From the NCBI RefSeq assembly GCF_016864015.1, contig NZ_CP045067.1, positions 717,001 through 781,000 of the forward strand: a stretch of DNA of 64,000 nt, in the 5' to 3' direction. Below, piece after piece: positions 25,204-34,038 of this stretch. The notes under the pieces are model-generated. The model searched no databases. It was not told where the DNA came from and worked only from the letters and a program-made list of their open reading frames with translations. The position numbers were made by a program, and so were the translations under genes. This stretch comes from Lacinutrix sp. WUR7. GTDB taxonomy: Bacteria > Bacteroidota > Bacteroidia > Flavobacteriales > Flavobacteriaceae. Positions within the stretch are counted from its first letter, which is position 1; every line of letters begins with the position of its first letter.

Positions 25204-26115
25204 TTATAGTAAAACGAGTTTGTTTAAAAGCAAATCTACATCTATTAGTAAAATGCTAAATACACCGGATACTATGATAAATTTTAAAATATTATGAAGT
25301 ATTAAAAATTGTGTTTTAGAAGTAGATTTCCAGAGTAGCATTAAAAACACAATGAGTAACGCTATGCTTAGGTAAAAGAAATAATCCATCTTACCAATGT
25401 GATACTTGTTTATTAATAAATAAGCAGGAACAAGTGTTAATGCACTTAAAATAGTAAGCATTACTTTGGATGCTTTTACGCCGTAAATAATTGGTATGGT
25501 TTTATAATTAAGTGCTAAATCTCCTTTTATATTTTCTAAATCTTTTACTAATTCTCGCATAGAAACAATTAAAAACAGAAATGCTGCATGTACAAAAATG
25601 ACATGTTCAAAATTTTTATAGTACATAAAAATGGCAAAAAACGGTGTGATAGTCAGTATTGCAGAAGTCAGATTACCAATAATAGGTAGCTTTTTAAGTT
25701 TATGAGAATAAAACCAAATAGCGAAAATATACAATGAAAAGAACACTACTGCTTTAAACGAAACGGCACTTGCCATGATTACCGCAAGAAAGTTAAGCAC
25801 AAAATATAAAGACAATTTGGTGTTTTGACTCACCAATTTATCTAACATTGATTTTTGCGGTCTGTTTATTAGATCTTTTTCTGAATCGTAAAAATTATTA
25901 ATAATATAACCTCCTGCTATGGTTGCTGCAGAAGCTAGAACGAGCATGAGTAAGTTTACATCTAAAACTACCTCTCTTAAAGGTTTATCATGTGCTAAAA
26001 TATAAATAGATGTTACGTATTGTGCGAGTACAACAATTAGAATATTGTAGCCTCTTACCACAGAAAACATGCTAAAGAATTTTAAAAGTATGTGTTTTTG
26101 TTTTCTGGAAAGCAT
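25204..26115 (-). CDS. UbiA-family prenyltransferase
   Basis: 303 residues with about eight or nine membrane helices. The first aspartate motif is NNFYDSEKDLINRPQK and the second lies in SMRELVKDLENIKGD, both binding prenyl diphosphate through magnesium. It resembles geranylgeranylglycerol-phosphate geranylgeranyltransferase-like members common in Flavobacteriia. It follows the mevalonate genes and a toxin-antitoxin pair, with four bases between it and the toxin, so it is likely in one operon that makes isoprenoids and then uses them. Confidence 0.85.
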   Translation of the reverse strand: MLSRKQKHILLKFFSMFSVVRGYNILIVVLAQYVTSIYILAHDKPLREVVLDVNLLMLVLASAATIAGGYIINNFYDSEKDLINRPQKSMLDKLVSQNTKLSLYFVLNFLAVIMASAVSFKAVVFFSLYIFAIWFYSHKLKKLPIIGNLTSAILTITPFFAIFMYYKNFEHVIFVHAAFLFLIVSMRELVKDLENIKGDLALNYKTIPIIYGVKASKVMLTILSALTLVPAYLLINKYHIGKMDYFFYLSIALLIVFLMLLWKSTSKTQFLILHNILKFIIVSGVFSILLIDVDLLLNKLVLL

Positions 26116-26119
26116 AGCG

Positions 26120-26425
26120 TTATTTTAAATGCTTTGTTAATTTTACAGGATGCTGTCTAGTATCAAATAAAGTTACAACTTCTATTTCTTGTTTTGCTTC
26201 GTGTATTCTATAATATATTGTTGTTTGTTTGGTTACAACGCACTTAAAAAGCCCTTTTGTAGTTTTAGACTCGTTACAACTTTGCGGATATATTGAAATT
26301 TGTTGCATTTTATTTTTTAACTTTTCAACAAATGCATCACGAACTTTTTTATTCCAATTTTCTAATAAGTATGTTGAAAGTTTAATTAATTTTTGTGCTG
26401 CAATTGGTGAAAAATAAACATTCAT
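26120..26425 (-). CDS. ParE/RelE-type toxin
   Basis: 101 residues with the compact ParE/RelE fold: VYFSPIAAQKLIKLSTYLLE, then YRIHEAKQEIEVVTLFDTRQ. The last motif (xxLFDTRQHP) is typical of ParE-like toxins of Bacteroidota. ParE toxins poison gyrase and RelE toxins cut mRNA; the sequence does not decide which. Its ATG overlaps the antitoxin stop by one base. The pair sits inside the isoprenoid operon. Confidence 0.8.
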   Translation of the reverse strand: MNVYFSPIAAQKLIKLSTYLLENWNKKVRDAFVEKLKNKMQQISIYPQSCNESKTTKGLFKCVVTKQTTIYYRIHEAKQEIEVVTLFDTRQHPVKLTKHLK

Positions 26426-26643
26426 TAGGATATTTTTTTCAAAACATCGTCAAATGAAATACGCTCCCCTTTTTCTAATTGCTGTAAACCTAAAAGAATT
26501 TCTTCTTGTTCTAAAGTAGATAAATCATTCCAAAAATCATCTTTTTCTTGGTTTATAAATCTTGCTATTTTCTGAATGAAAGTATCATTCTCAATATTAA
26601 GAATCATTTTTACAAGTGCTATTTTTGATGCTTCAGAATTCAT
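26425..26643 (-). CDS. Antitoxin partner of the ParE-type toxin
   Basis: 72 residues, mostly helical and acidic, ending QQLEKGERISFDDVLKKIS, a tail typical of antitoxins that precede ParE/RelE toxins in Bacteroidota. It lies directly upstream of the toxin with a TAATG overlap and 15 bases after the mevalonate kinase-like gene. It would bind and neutralise the toxin and probably autoregulate. Confidence 0.75.
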   Translation of the reverse strand: MNSEASKIALVKMILNIENDTFIQKIARFINQEKDDFWNDLSTLEQEEILLGLQQLEKGERISFDDVLKKIS

Positions 26644-26658
26644 ACTTATTTCTACACG

Positions 26659-27588
26659 TTAAAAATTATACACCACTTCTAACTTATACTCTTTAAGCGA
26701 TTGTTTTGCTTTTTCTAAATTCTCTGTAAATCCTAAAATATAACCACCACCACCAGAACCACAAAGTTTTAAGTAGTACTCGTTAGTTTCAATTCCTTTT
26801 TTCCAAAGTTCATGAAACTGATTTGGTATCATTGGTTTAAAGTTATTTAATACCACTTTAGATAATTGTTTCGTGTTCTTAAAAAGCGATTTTATATCTC
26901 CTTTTAAAAAATCGTCAACACAAGCATCTGTATGTTTTATAAATTGGTCTTTTAGCATACTTCGGAAGCCTTCATGCTTCATGTTTTCCATAAAAATGCT
27001 AACCATTGGTGCAGTTTCACCTATAATTCCGCTATCTAATAAAAACACTGCTCCTTTACCATTATTGGTTTGCGAAGGAATTCCTGTTGCTTCAATATTA
27101 TCTTTAGAATGTATTAAAATTGGAATGCTTAAATAGCTATTTAAAGGATCTAATCCGGAAGATTTACCATGAAAAAACGATTCCATTTCAGAAAAAATAG
27201 CTTTTAACTTTAATAGTTTTTCACGTGTTAAATTTTCTAGTACTGTAATTTTATCTTGTGCATATTTATCATAAATAGCAGCTACTAATGCGCCAGAGCT
27301 ACCAACACCATATCCTTGTGGGATAGAAGAATCAAAGTACATACCAGCATTGACATCTTTTTGTAATTGTTCTAAATTAAAAACAACAATCTCTTCCTCT
27401 ATTTGTTTTAAATGCGAAACGAAGTTTTTCAAACTAGCGTTAGATTTCACAGCTTCGGTAGATGGATTTTCATCGGTTTTTAAAGCGCCATTATAAAAAC
27501 TATAAGGAATAGATAATCCTTTAGAGTCTTTAATGATTCCGTATTCACCAAAGAGTAAAATTTTCGAGTAAAAAAGAGGTCCTTTCAT
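26659..27588 (-). CDS. GHMP kinase, probable mevalonate kinase
   Basis: 309 residues. The start (KILLFGEYGIIKD) is the GHMP substrate loop, IPQGYGVGSSGALVAAI is the ATP-binding glycine loop, and the C-terminal KLCGSGGGGYILGF is GHMP motif 3. The genome neighbour mvaD and the UbiA prenyltransferase point to mevalonate as substrate (ATP-dependent phosphorylation). Phosphomevalonate kinase is an alternative since both belong to the family. Confidence 0.75.
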   Translation of the reverse strand: MKGPLFYSKILLFGEYGIIKDSKGLSIPYSFYNGALKTDENPSTEAVKSNASLKNFVSHLKQIEEEIVVFNLEQLQKDVNAGMYFDSSIPQGYGVGSSGALVAAIYDKYAQDKITVLENLTREKLLKLKAIFSEMESFFHGKSSGLDPLNSYLSIPILIHSKDNIEATGIPSQTNNGKGAVFLLDSGIIGETAPMVSIFMENMKHEGFRSMLKDQFIKHTDACVDDFLKGDIKSLFKNTKQLSKVVLNNFKPMIPNQFHELWKKGIETNEYYLKLCGSGGGGYILGFTENLEKAKQSLKEYKLEVVYNF

Positions 27589-27636
27589 AAAAAATAGTGT
27601 TCAGTATTTAGTCTCAGCTAGCAGAAGCCAAAAAAA

Positions 27637-28716
27637 CTAAAGTTTTTTTGCTCCAAAACCAATCCTATCACAAATATAGTGACCATTTTGGCAATACGCA
27701 ACTAATTCATTTTTAATAAATTCGATACAATCTGCAGCTTCCTTTTCTGGATATAATACATGTACGTTTGCTCCTGCATCCAAAGTAAAACTAATATGCA
27801 ATCCTGTTTTCTTTCTAAACGCCCAAATCGCATTAATTATTTCAAGAGTATTTGGCTTCATTAAAATAAAATAAGGCATGCTTGTCATCATCATAGCGTG
27901 AAGTGTTAAGGCTTCACTTTCAATGATTTCTATAAACGTTTTTAAGTCTCCTGTTTTTAAAACGGCTATAAGTTTCGTCATATTTTCTTCCGCTTGCGTA
28001 AAACGTTGTTGTGCAAAAGGATGATTATGCATTAAGTTATGACCAACGGTACTGCTTACTTGCTTTTCACCTTTATCTACTAAAAGAATAGTATCGTGAT
28101 ATTTTTTAAAATTATCATGTACTTGGTATGGGTATTTTACAGCATAAAGATTCGAACTACCTTCTATGTCTGGATGCTTCCCCCAAACAATAAGATCGCC
28201 TTCTATACTTCTACAAGCACTTCCAGATCCTAATCTTGCTAAAAAAGAAGCTTTTTGATTGAAGTATTCTGGAGTAATTTCCGGATTCATTTCTTTTTCT
28301 ATACTCATTAAACATAGTGCCAAAGCGCTCATTCCGGAAGCAGAAGATGCAATTCCTGAGCTATGCGGAAAGGTGTTTTCTGTTTCAATAGTAAAATGAT
28401 AGTCTTTTAAAAAAGGTAGATATGCTTCAATACGTTTAAAAAAGGTTTCAATTTTTGGTTTAAAATCTTGGTTCTTTTTTCCTTCAAAAATCACATCAAA
28501 AGAGAAAGAATCATCATTTTCTTTTTTCGTAAAACTTAAAGTTGTTTTCGTTTTACAAGCATCTAGTGTAAAACTAATAGATGGATTTTCTGGTATTTGG
28601 TTTTCTTTTTTTCCCCAATATTTAACCAATGCAATATTGCTAGGAGAAGACCATGTAAATTGTCCTTTACTAGGTATTGTATTCTTTTTTGAAAATATAA
28701 ACGAAGAGGCTTCCAT
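27637..28716 (-). CDS. mvaD: Diphosphomevalonate decarboxylase
   Basis: 359 residues from ATG at 28716. An upstream ATG (28758) lies beyond the predicted promoter, so the internal start is preferred. GHMP-type fold: SPSNIALVKYWGKKENQIPE, SSGIASSASGMSALAL, and the decarboxylase stretch SFTLDAGANVHVLYP with the conserved Asp. It converts mevalonate diphosphate to isopentenyl diphosphate. It leads the operon mvaD, kinase, antitoxin, toxin, ubiA. Confidence 0.9.
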   Translation of the reverse strand: MEASSFIFSKKNTIPSKGQFTWSSPSNIALVKYWGKKENQIPENPSISFTLDACKTKTTLSFTKKENDDSFSFDVIFEGKKNQDFKPKIETFFKRIEAYLPFLKDYHFTIETENTFPHSSGIASSASGMSALALCLMSIEKEMNPEITPEYFNQKASFLARLGSGSACRSIEGDLIVWGKHPDIEGSSNLYAVKYPYQVHDNFKKYHDTILLVDKGEKQVSSTVGHNLMHNHPFAQQRFTQAEENMTKLIAVLKTGDLKTFIEIIESEALTLHAMMMTSMPYFILMKPNTLEIINAIWAFRKKTGLHISFTLDAGANVHVLYPEKEAADCIEFIKNELVAYCQNGHYICDRIGFGAKKL

Positions 28717-28734
28717 TTTGTACAAATTAGTATG

Positions 28735-28762
28735 CAAATATAGTTTATTAGATAGCATGCAA
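28735..28762 (-). promoter_or_regulatory. Promoter of mvaD operon (TTG-N17-TATATTTG)
   Basis: On the minus strand, a -33 TTG (28762-28760) and a perfect -7 box TATATTTG (28742-28735) are separated by 17 bases. The ATG at 28716 lies 18 bases after the box, which supports that start over 28758. Confidence 0.6.
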
Positions 28763-28886
28763 GTATAGATTTTATTCTAAAAAAGTGAAAACATTATGTA
28801 TTTCATCGTAAATACTTTTAAAAAAAGAAGTAGAAAACATATTTTTTGTAGATTGGAAAACCGAATGACTATTCAATCAATAATCT

Positions 28887-29450
28887 GTGTATAAAAAACA
28901 AAGAATCCTTATTACAATGCTAGAACTTGTAGTAAAACAAGGTGTAAATGCAACACCAATGTCCCAAGTAGCTAGGGAATCAAACGTTGCAATAGGCACC
29001 ATTTATAATTACTTTAAAGACAAAGAAGATATTCTTTGTGAAATTTATAAAATGATTAGAAAAGATTTTGGTACTATTCTAATTCTAAAAGAAGAAAACC
29101 AAAATCCGGAAGAAGTATTTAAAAAATACTGGGTCGATTTATTTCATTATTATGTAAGCAATCCATATGCCTTTCATTTTTATGAACATATAGCTAAAGC
29201 TCCAATCATACCTATAGAATTAATTGAAGAAACAAAAATACATTATAGACCGCATGCAGCTTTTTTCTGGAAAGGCATCAAAGAAGGTTTCCTTAAAGAC
29301 ATGCATATCACATTATTAGTACAAATAGCTTACAGTAATGTTGTTGCTGCTGTGCATTTAAAATTAAATGGGGTTTTACCCATGATGGATTCCCAAATCG
29401 AGCAAGCGTCAAGTGCCTCTTGGGATGCTGTAAGAAAAATTGAGAAGTAA
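28887..29450 (+). CDS. TetR/AcrR family regulator, first of a tandem pair
   Basis: 187 residues beginning with GTG at 28887 (MYKKQR). The HTH is ATPMSQVARESNVAIGTIYN, then YFKDKEDIL. The ligand domain is unassigned. It is nearly identical in the HTH region to the gene that starts three bases after its stop, so the pair arose by tandem duplication. It is divergent from the mevalonate operon and could regulate it. Confidence 0.8.
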   Translation: MYKKQRILITMLELVVKQGVNATPMSQVARESNVAIGTIYNYFKDKEDILCEIYKMIRKDFGTILILKEENQNPEEVFKKYWVDLFHYYVSNPYAFHFYEHIAKAPIIPIELIEETKIHYRPHAAFFWKGIKEGFLKDMHITLLVQIAYSNVVAAVHLKLNGVLPMMDSQIEQASSASWDAVRKIEK

Positions 29451-29453
29451 TTC

Positions 29454-30032
29454 ATGGATAAAAAACAACGTATTATATTAACCATGTTAGAGCTTGTTGT
29501 TAAACAAGGCTATCATGCCACACCTATGTCTCAAGTAGCTAAAGAAGCCAATGTCGCTGTAGGTACCATTTATCATTATTTTGAAACTAAAGAGAAAATT
29601 ATTGAAGCTATATTTTTGATGGTTTACAAAGATTTAAGCGTCGTTCTCCTAACAAACATGAAGCCGGATGATACTTATAAAAAAAAGTTCACCACTAAGC
29701 TACATAACATGTACAACTATTTCACAAGTAATCCTTTAGCTTTTTATTTTATTGAATACGTTGGTGTCCCTCCAATTATCACTCCCGAAATGGTAAAAAA
29801 GACAGTACCATTCTATAAAAAAATAACAGACTTTTTTTTAGAAGGAATTACAGAGAAAAGAGTGAAAAACATGGACGAAACACTAATTATGAAATTATGC
29901 TACGGACTTATATCTTCTGTTGTAAAACTAAAAATTAAAGAAGAATTACCAATGGATCAAAAACAAATAGACCAGTCTATTGAAGCTTGTTGGGATGCTA
30001 TAAAATATTCTGATAACAAATTATTTGCATAA
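29454..30032 (+). CDS. TetR/AcrR family regulator, second of a tandem pair
   Basis: 192 residues. The HTH (ATPMSQVAKEANVAVGTIYH, then YFETKEKII) matches its upstream neighbour closely while the ligand-binding half has drifted, so the pair probably shares or competes for operators while responding to different ligands. The 3' end overlaps the convergent DUF1697 gene by 12 bases. Confidence 0.8.
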   Translation: MDKKQRIILTMLELVVKQGYHATPMSQVAKEANVAVGTIYHYFETKEKIIEAIFLMVYKDLSVVLLTNMKPDDTYKKKFTTKLHNMYNYFTSNPLAFYFIEYVGVPPIITPEMVKKTVPFYKKITDFFLEGITEKRVKNMDETLIMKLCYGLISSVVKLKIKEELPMDQKQIDQSIEACWDAIKYSDNKLFA

Positions 30033-30551
30033 GGATAACAACTTCACCATGGTGTTATAGTTTCTTGCTGTTGCTGCTGTTTTTAGTACACGCTCAAAAT
30101 AATTAGCATTGAATTCTGATTTTCCGTAACCCGCTTCGTTATACAAATAAATACAGGCATTTGTAATTTTGAATTCTTCGGTTTTATATTCCTTTTTGGA
30201 AGCATCTTCTATCAACTCTTTACTTGGTGTGTCTTGCAATAATATAAAATAGCTTTTTATCTTTTTGACTTCATCAAAAGGAGAATTCTCAAAAACGGAC
30301 TCTAATTCTTGTTTTGTTTTTACTAAAACAGGAACTTCAAATTGAAAATGAGACTGTATTGCTTTATGTATTTTATCCTCTATAACTCTTGTGTTTTCTT
30401 TGGAAGACTGCAAAACAATATTCCCACTTTGTATATAGGTTTGCACATTAAGTAAACCTGCTTTGGTTAACAACTCTCGCAATATTGCCATAGGCACTTT
30501 TTTGTGTCCTCCAACATTAATTCCTCGTAATAAAGCGACGTATGTTTTCAT
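30021..30551 (-). CDS. DUF1697 family protein
   Basis: 176 residues. The start YVALLRGINVGGHKKVPMAI and the stretch YIQSGNIVLQSS are the DUF1697 signature. The family has a ferredoxin-like fold and no established activity. It is separated from the BaiN-like gene by two bases, so they are co-transcribed. Ends overlap the second TetR gene by 12 bases. Confidence 0.85.
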   Translation of the reverse strand: MKTYVALLRGINVGGHKKVPMAILRELLTKAGLLNVQTYIQSGNIVLQSSKENTRVIEDKIHKAIQSHFQFEVPVLVKTKQELESVFENSPFDEVKKIKSYFILLQDTPSKELIEDASKKEYKTEEFKITNACIYLYNEAGYGKSEFNANYFERVLKTAATARNYNTMVKLLSLCK

Positions 30552-30553
30552 TT

Positions 30554-31765
30554 TTATTTAGAAATGTGCTGGGAAGCAATATACGCTCCTGTCCATGCAT
30601 TTTGAAAATTAAAACCACCAGTAATAGCGTCTATATTAATGATTTCCCCTGCAAAATATAGATTTTTATGTAGTTTACTTTCAAAGGTTTTAAAGTTTAT
30701 TTCTTTTAAATCAATTCCTCCTGCCGTTACAAATTCATCTTTAAAGGTACTTTTCCCATCTACATTAAAATGCGCTTTGGTTAATTGTGCAGCAAGTGCT
30801 TCTAATTGATTTTTATTTAAATCTGCCCAACGGGTTTCTTCCGTTATTTCGGAAGCCAAAACCAATTGCTGCCATAAACGCTTTGGTAAATCAAATTGTG
30901 GTGCTTTTAAAACTGATTTTTTAGCTAGATCTAATTTTAAACCTTTTAAAGCCTCTAAGCAATCTTCCAAAGCCATTTTAATAAAATTAATTTCAATAGT
31001 AAACTTATAATCTAATGCTGCAAGCTCTAAAGCACCAAAAGCAGAGAGTTTTAAAATAGAAGGCGCACTCATACCAACATGTGTAATTAGTAGTGGTCCT
31101 TCGGAAAACAACGAGGTACCAACTACCTGTATTTCTACATTTTGAGCAACTACTCCAGGAATATCTTTGATGCGTTTATCGTTAATATTAAAGGTAAACA
31201 ACGAAGGTACTGGTTGCATCACTTTATGATCTAGCGTTTCTAAAAGTTTCCACATTTTAGGACTACTCCCTGTGGCTACCAGTATTTTTTTTGCTGAAAA
31301 TTCTTCCGATTGCGTGATAACAGTCCAAGCATCACCATCTTTTATAATCGATTTTACGGTTTGGCTATATAAAACTTCCACCAGATGTTTCTTCGTTTCG
31401 TTTAAAAAACAATCAATAATGGTTTGTGAGGTATTAGACTCTGGAAACATACGTCCGTCTTCTTCAATCTTTAATGCTACGCCGCGTTCTTCAAACCAAG
31501 CAATAGTATCACCAGTCATAAATTTATGAAAAGGGCCTAATAATTCTTTTTCACCTCTAGGGTAATTTAAAACCAATTCTTGAGGAATAAATTCGGCATG
31601 CGTGACATTACAGCGTCCGCCACCAGAAATTTTCACTTTCTGCAAACCTTCCTTTCCTTTTTCTAGAATGGCTATGGTTAATTCTGGGTTTTGAACGGCT
31701 ATATTAATTGCTGCAAAAAAACCTGCCGCACCTCCACCAATAATAATTACATCTTTTTGTTTCAT
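30554..31765 (-). CDS. BaiN/HI0933-like flavoprotein
   Basis: 403 residues from ATG at 31765 (MKQKDVIIIGGGAAGFFAAI), chosen over 31789 because the earlier start adds eight polar residues. The FAD site GGGAAG is at 9-14, KVKISGGGRCNVTH at about 48-61 is the family signature, and the C-terminal AITGGFNFQNAWTGAYIA closes the FAD site. Members include BaiN-like NAD(P)/FAD oxidoreductases; the substrate here is unknown. Confidence 0.85.
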   Translation of the reverse strand: MKQKDVIIIGGGAAGFFAAINIAVQNPELTIAILEKGKEGLQKVKISGGGRCNVTHAEFIPQELVLNYPRGEKELLGPFHKFMTGDTIAWFEERGVALKIEEDGRMFPESNTSQTIIDCFLNETKKHLVEVLYSQTVKSIIKDGDAWTVITQSEEFSAKKILVATGSSPKMWKLLETLDHKVMQPVPSLFTFNINDKRIKDIPGVVAQNVEIQVVGTSLFSEGPLLITHVGMSAPSILKLSAFGALELAALDYKFTIEINFIKMALEDCLEALKGLKLDLAKKSVLKAPQFDLPKRLWQQLVLASEITEETRWADLNKNQLEALAAQLTKAHFNVDGKSTFKDEFVTAGGIDLKEINFKTFESKLHKNLYFAGEIINIDAITGGFNFQNAWTGAYIASQHISK

Positions 31766-31904
31766 GTGTTTATTTCTATTGTTTTTCATAGGTCACATGT
31801 AGCATCCATTTAATCCTTATCTTTGATTATATGGTTTTAGTTATGGATGTTTCATAATCTTTTAAAAACCACGTAAATTTAACATTAATAAATGAAAAAC
31901 TGCT

Positions 31905-32747
31905 TTGAATAAATTCCTTATCCTAATAATATTTTTATACGCAAGTTGTGGCTCCAAAGAATTTAAGAGTGCAATAGATCTGCCTTCCGATTTAAACGAA
32001 GTTTCTGGTACAGAAGTCGTTTCGAATTCGGATTTCATTTGGATGGTAAACGATAGTGGTAACAAACCAAAATTATTTGGACTTGATACAAAAGGGAAAA
32101 TTAAAAAAGAATTAGAAATTGAAGCTAAAAACCATGACTGGGAAGATCTAGCAAGTGATCCGGAAGGAAATATCTATATTGGCGATTTTGGAAACAACGA
32201 AAGTAAACGCAAAAACTTAGCTATATTAAAAGTAAATGCTTCTAATTTACAAAGCGATGCTTCGGTAGAAATAGAGCGTATTTCTTTTAAATATCCAGAT
32301 CAAGAAAAATTTCCGCCAAAAAAGAATAAAAGATATTTTGATTGCGAAGCTTTTTTCTATCACAACAACAGCTTTTATTTATTTACCAAAAGTCGCGTAA
32401 AGGACGATTTCGGAAAAACGAGTGTATATAAAATCCCTGCAAACCCTGGAATGCATGAAGCTGAACTTTTAGGAACGTATTCTAATTGCTCCGATTTACG
32501 TTGCTGGATAACAGCAGCAGATATTAGTCCCGATGGCACAAAAATGGTTTTATTAAATCAGAAATCGGTTTTACTTTTTACAAACTTTAAAGGGAATGAT
32601 TTCTTTAATGGTACTATAAAAGAATTTCCTTTTAGTTATGAATCACAAAAAGAAGGCATTTCTTTTAAAGACAATAACACCGTTTATATTACCGATGAAA
32701 AAGCACATGGCGCTGGAGGAAATTTATATGAATTTTCTTTAAATTAA
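31905..32747 (+). CDS. Lipoprotein, SdiA-regulated/NHL-like beta-propeller type
   Basis: 280 residues. The start is TTG at 31905 and gives MNKFLILIIFLYASCGSKEF, a lipoprotein signal with lipobox YASC. An ATG at 31892 in another frame stops after six codons and overlaps this start, so either a leader peptide or a one-base frameshift may be present. The mature part has repeated beta-propeller-like stretches (DLASDPEGNIYIGDFGNN, AADISPDGTKMVLLNQ) as in phytase/SdiA-regulated-like proteins. The ligand is unknown. Confidence 0.65.
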   Translation: MNKFLILIIFLYASCGSKEFKSAIDLPSDLNEVSGTEVVSNSDFIWMVNDSGNKPKLFGLDTKGKIKKELEIEAKNHDWEDLASDPEGNIYIGDFGNNESKRKNLAILKVNASNLQSDASVEIERISFKYPDQEKFPPKKNKRYFDCEAFFYHNNSFYLFTKSRVKDDFGKTSVYKIPANPGMHEAELLGTYSNCSDLRCWITAADISPDGTKMVLLNQKSVLLFTNFKGNDFFNGTIKEFPFSYESQKEGISFKDNNTVYITDEKAHGAGGNLYEFSLN

Positions 32748-32839
32748 TACGGTAAGCATTTGTATAATTTTCGACTAAAATAACCGTTTACTAAACATTA
32801 ATTAAAGTTTAGTATTTTTACTCAAAATCACCTCTTTTT

Positions 32840-34036
32840 ATGGACCATCTTATTGCTGAAGTAGAGAAACATGTTGTTAGCCTTTTAAACACAGATTTAG
32901 ACCATGCTTTTGTTTATCATAATTTGACGCATACGCAAAACGTTGTCAAAAAAGCAACAGAATTAGCGGACTTAGCGAATATAGATCCTGCCCAAAAAAA
33001 ACTATTAATAATTAGTGCTTGGTTTCATGATGTTGGTTTTACTAAAAGTATCGAAGACCACGAAAAACATAGTGCAGCTATAGCAACCGCTTTTTTAAAA
33101 GAACAGCATTGTACTCCTGAAGATATTAAGGTTGTAAACGATTTAATTCTAGCAACTAAAATGGATTATGCACCAAAAACACAGCTAGAAGAGTTTATTC
33201 GCGATGCGGATTGTGCACATGTTGGAAGTAAGAATTTTAGTGATGTTACGCTACTTTTAAAAAAGGAGCTAGAATTAATATCTAATAAAAAGGTAACCAA
33301 TGCAGAATGGCTAGAGGAAAACATAAATTTTCTAACTAAAAAGCATAAATTTAATAGTGATTTAGCAGTTTCCCTTTGGGAAAAAAGAAAGAGTAAAAAC
33401 CTTGCCAAACTACTTAAAGAACAGAGCAAATTAAAAACAAATACTGCGAAGTTAAAACAGAAAAAAGAAGAACTCCAATTTAAAAAAAATAAAATCGAAA
33501 CTCCAGAACGTGGTATAGAAACCATGTTTAGAGTAACACTTAAAAATCACATTACTCTTAGTGATATTGCAGATACAAAAGCAAATATTTTACTATCTGT
33601 AAATGCGATTATAGTTTCTCTAGTATTAGCAAATCTTCTACCGAAACTAGATAATCCTTCAAACCAATACCTTATTTATCCTACCGTAATTTTTGTGTTA
33701 TTTACAGTTACTTCCATGATTTTGTCTGTTATAGCAACTAGACCAAATGTAACCAGAGGAGAATTCACCAAAGAGGATGTTGCTAATAAAAAAGTAAACT
33801 TATTATTCTTTGGTAATTTTCATAAAATGAAATTAGATGAATTTGAATGGGCAATGGGTGAAATGATGAAAGACAAAGACTATTTGTATTCTGCCATGAA
33901 AAAAGATCTTTACTTTTTAGGTTTGGTTTTAAATAGAAAATACAAAATACTACGTGTTACGTACACCGTTTTTATGATTGGAATTATTTGTAGCGTTATT
34001 GCTTTTGCAATTGCTTTTCAAACTGCCGGAATTTAG
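32840..34036 (+). CDS. HD-domain protein with Pycsar-effector-like (DUF5706) membrane domain
   Basis: 398 residues. Residues about 10-180 are an HD phosphohydrolase domain with H31 (NLTHTQNVV), H63-D64 (WFHDVGF) and RDADCAHVG at 121-129. A charged coiled coil spans about 190-225. The C-terminal part (HITLSDIADTKANILLSVNA, then helices at about 255-295 and 365-395) matches the DUF5706 membrane module named after Pycsar effectors. Pycsar effectors respond to cyclic pyrimidine nucleotides and damage the membrane during phage infection. No cyclase gene is adjacent, so a defence role is only a possibility. Confidence 0.75.
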   Translation: MDHLIAEVEKHVVSLLNTDLDHAFVYHNLTHTQNVVKKATELADLANIDPAQKKLLIISAWFHDVGFTKSIEDHEKHSAAIATAFLKEQHCTPEDIKVVNDLILATKMDYAPKTQLEEFIRDADCAHVGSKNFSDVTLLLKKELELISNKKVTNAEWLEENINFLTKKHKFNSDLAVSLWEKRKSKNLAKLLKEQSKLKTNTAKLKQKKEELQFKKNKIETPERGIETMFRVTLKNHITLSDIADTKANILLSVNAIIVSLVLANLLPKLDNPSNQYLIYPTVIFVLFTVTSMILSVIATRPNVTRGEFTKEDVANKKVNLLFFGNFHKMKLDEFEWAMGEMMKDKDYLYSAMKKDLYFLGLVLNRKYKILRVTYTVFMIGIICSVIAFAIAFQTAGI

Positions 34037-34038
34037 CC

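Noticed and set aside
32840-34036. Complete Pycsar defence system
   Set aside because: No pyrimidine cyclase gene is adjacent; only an effector-like domain is present.
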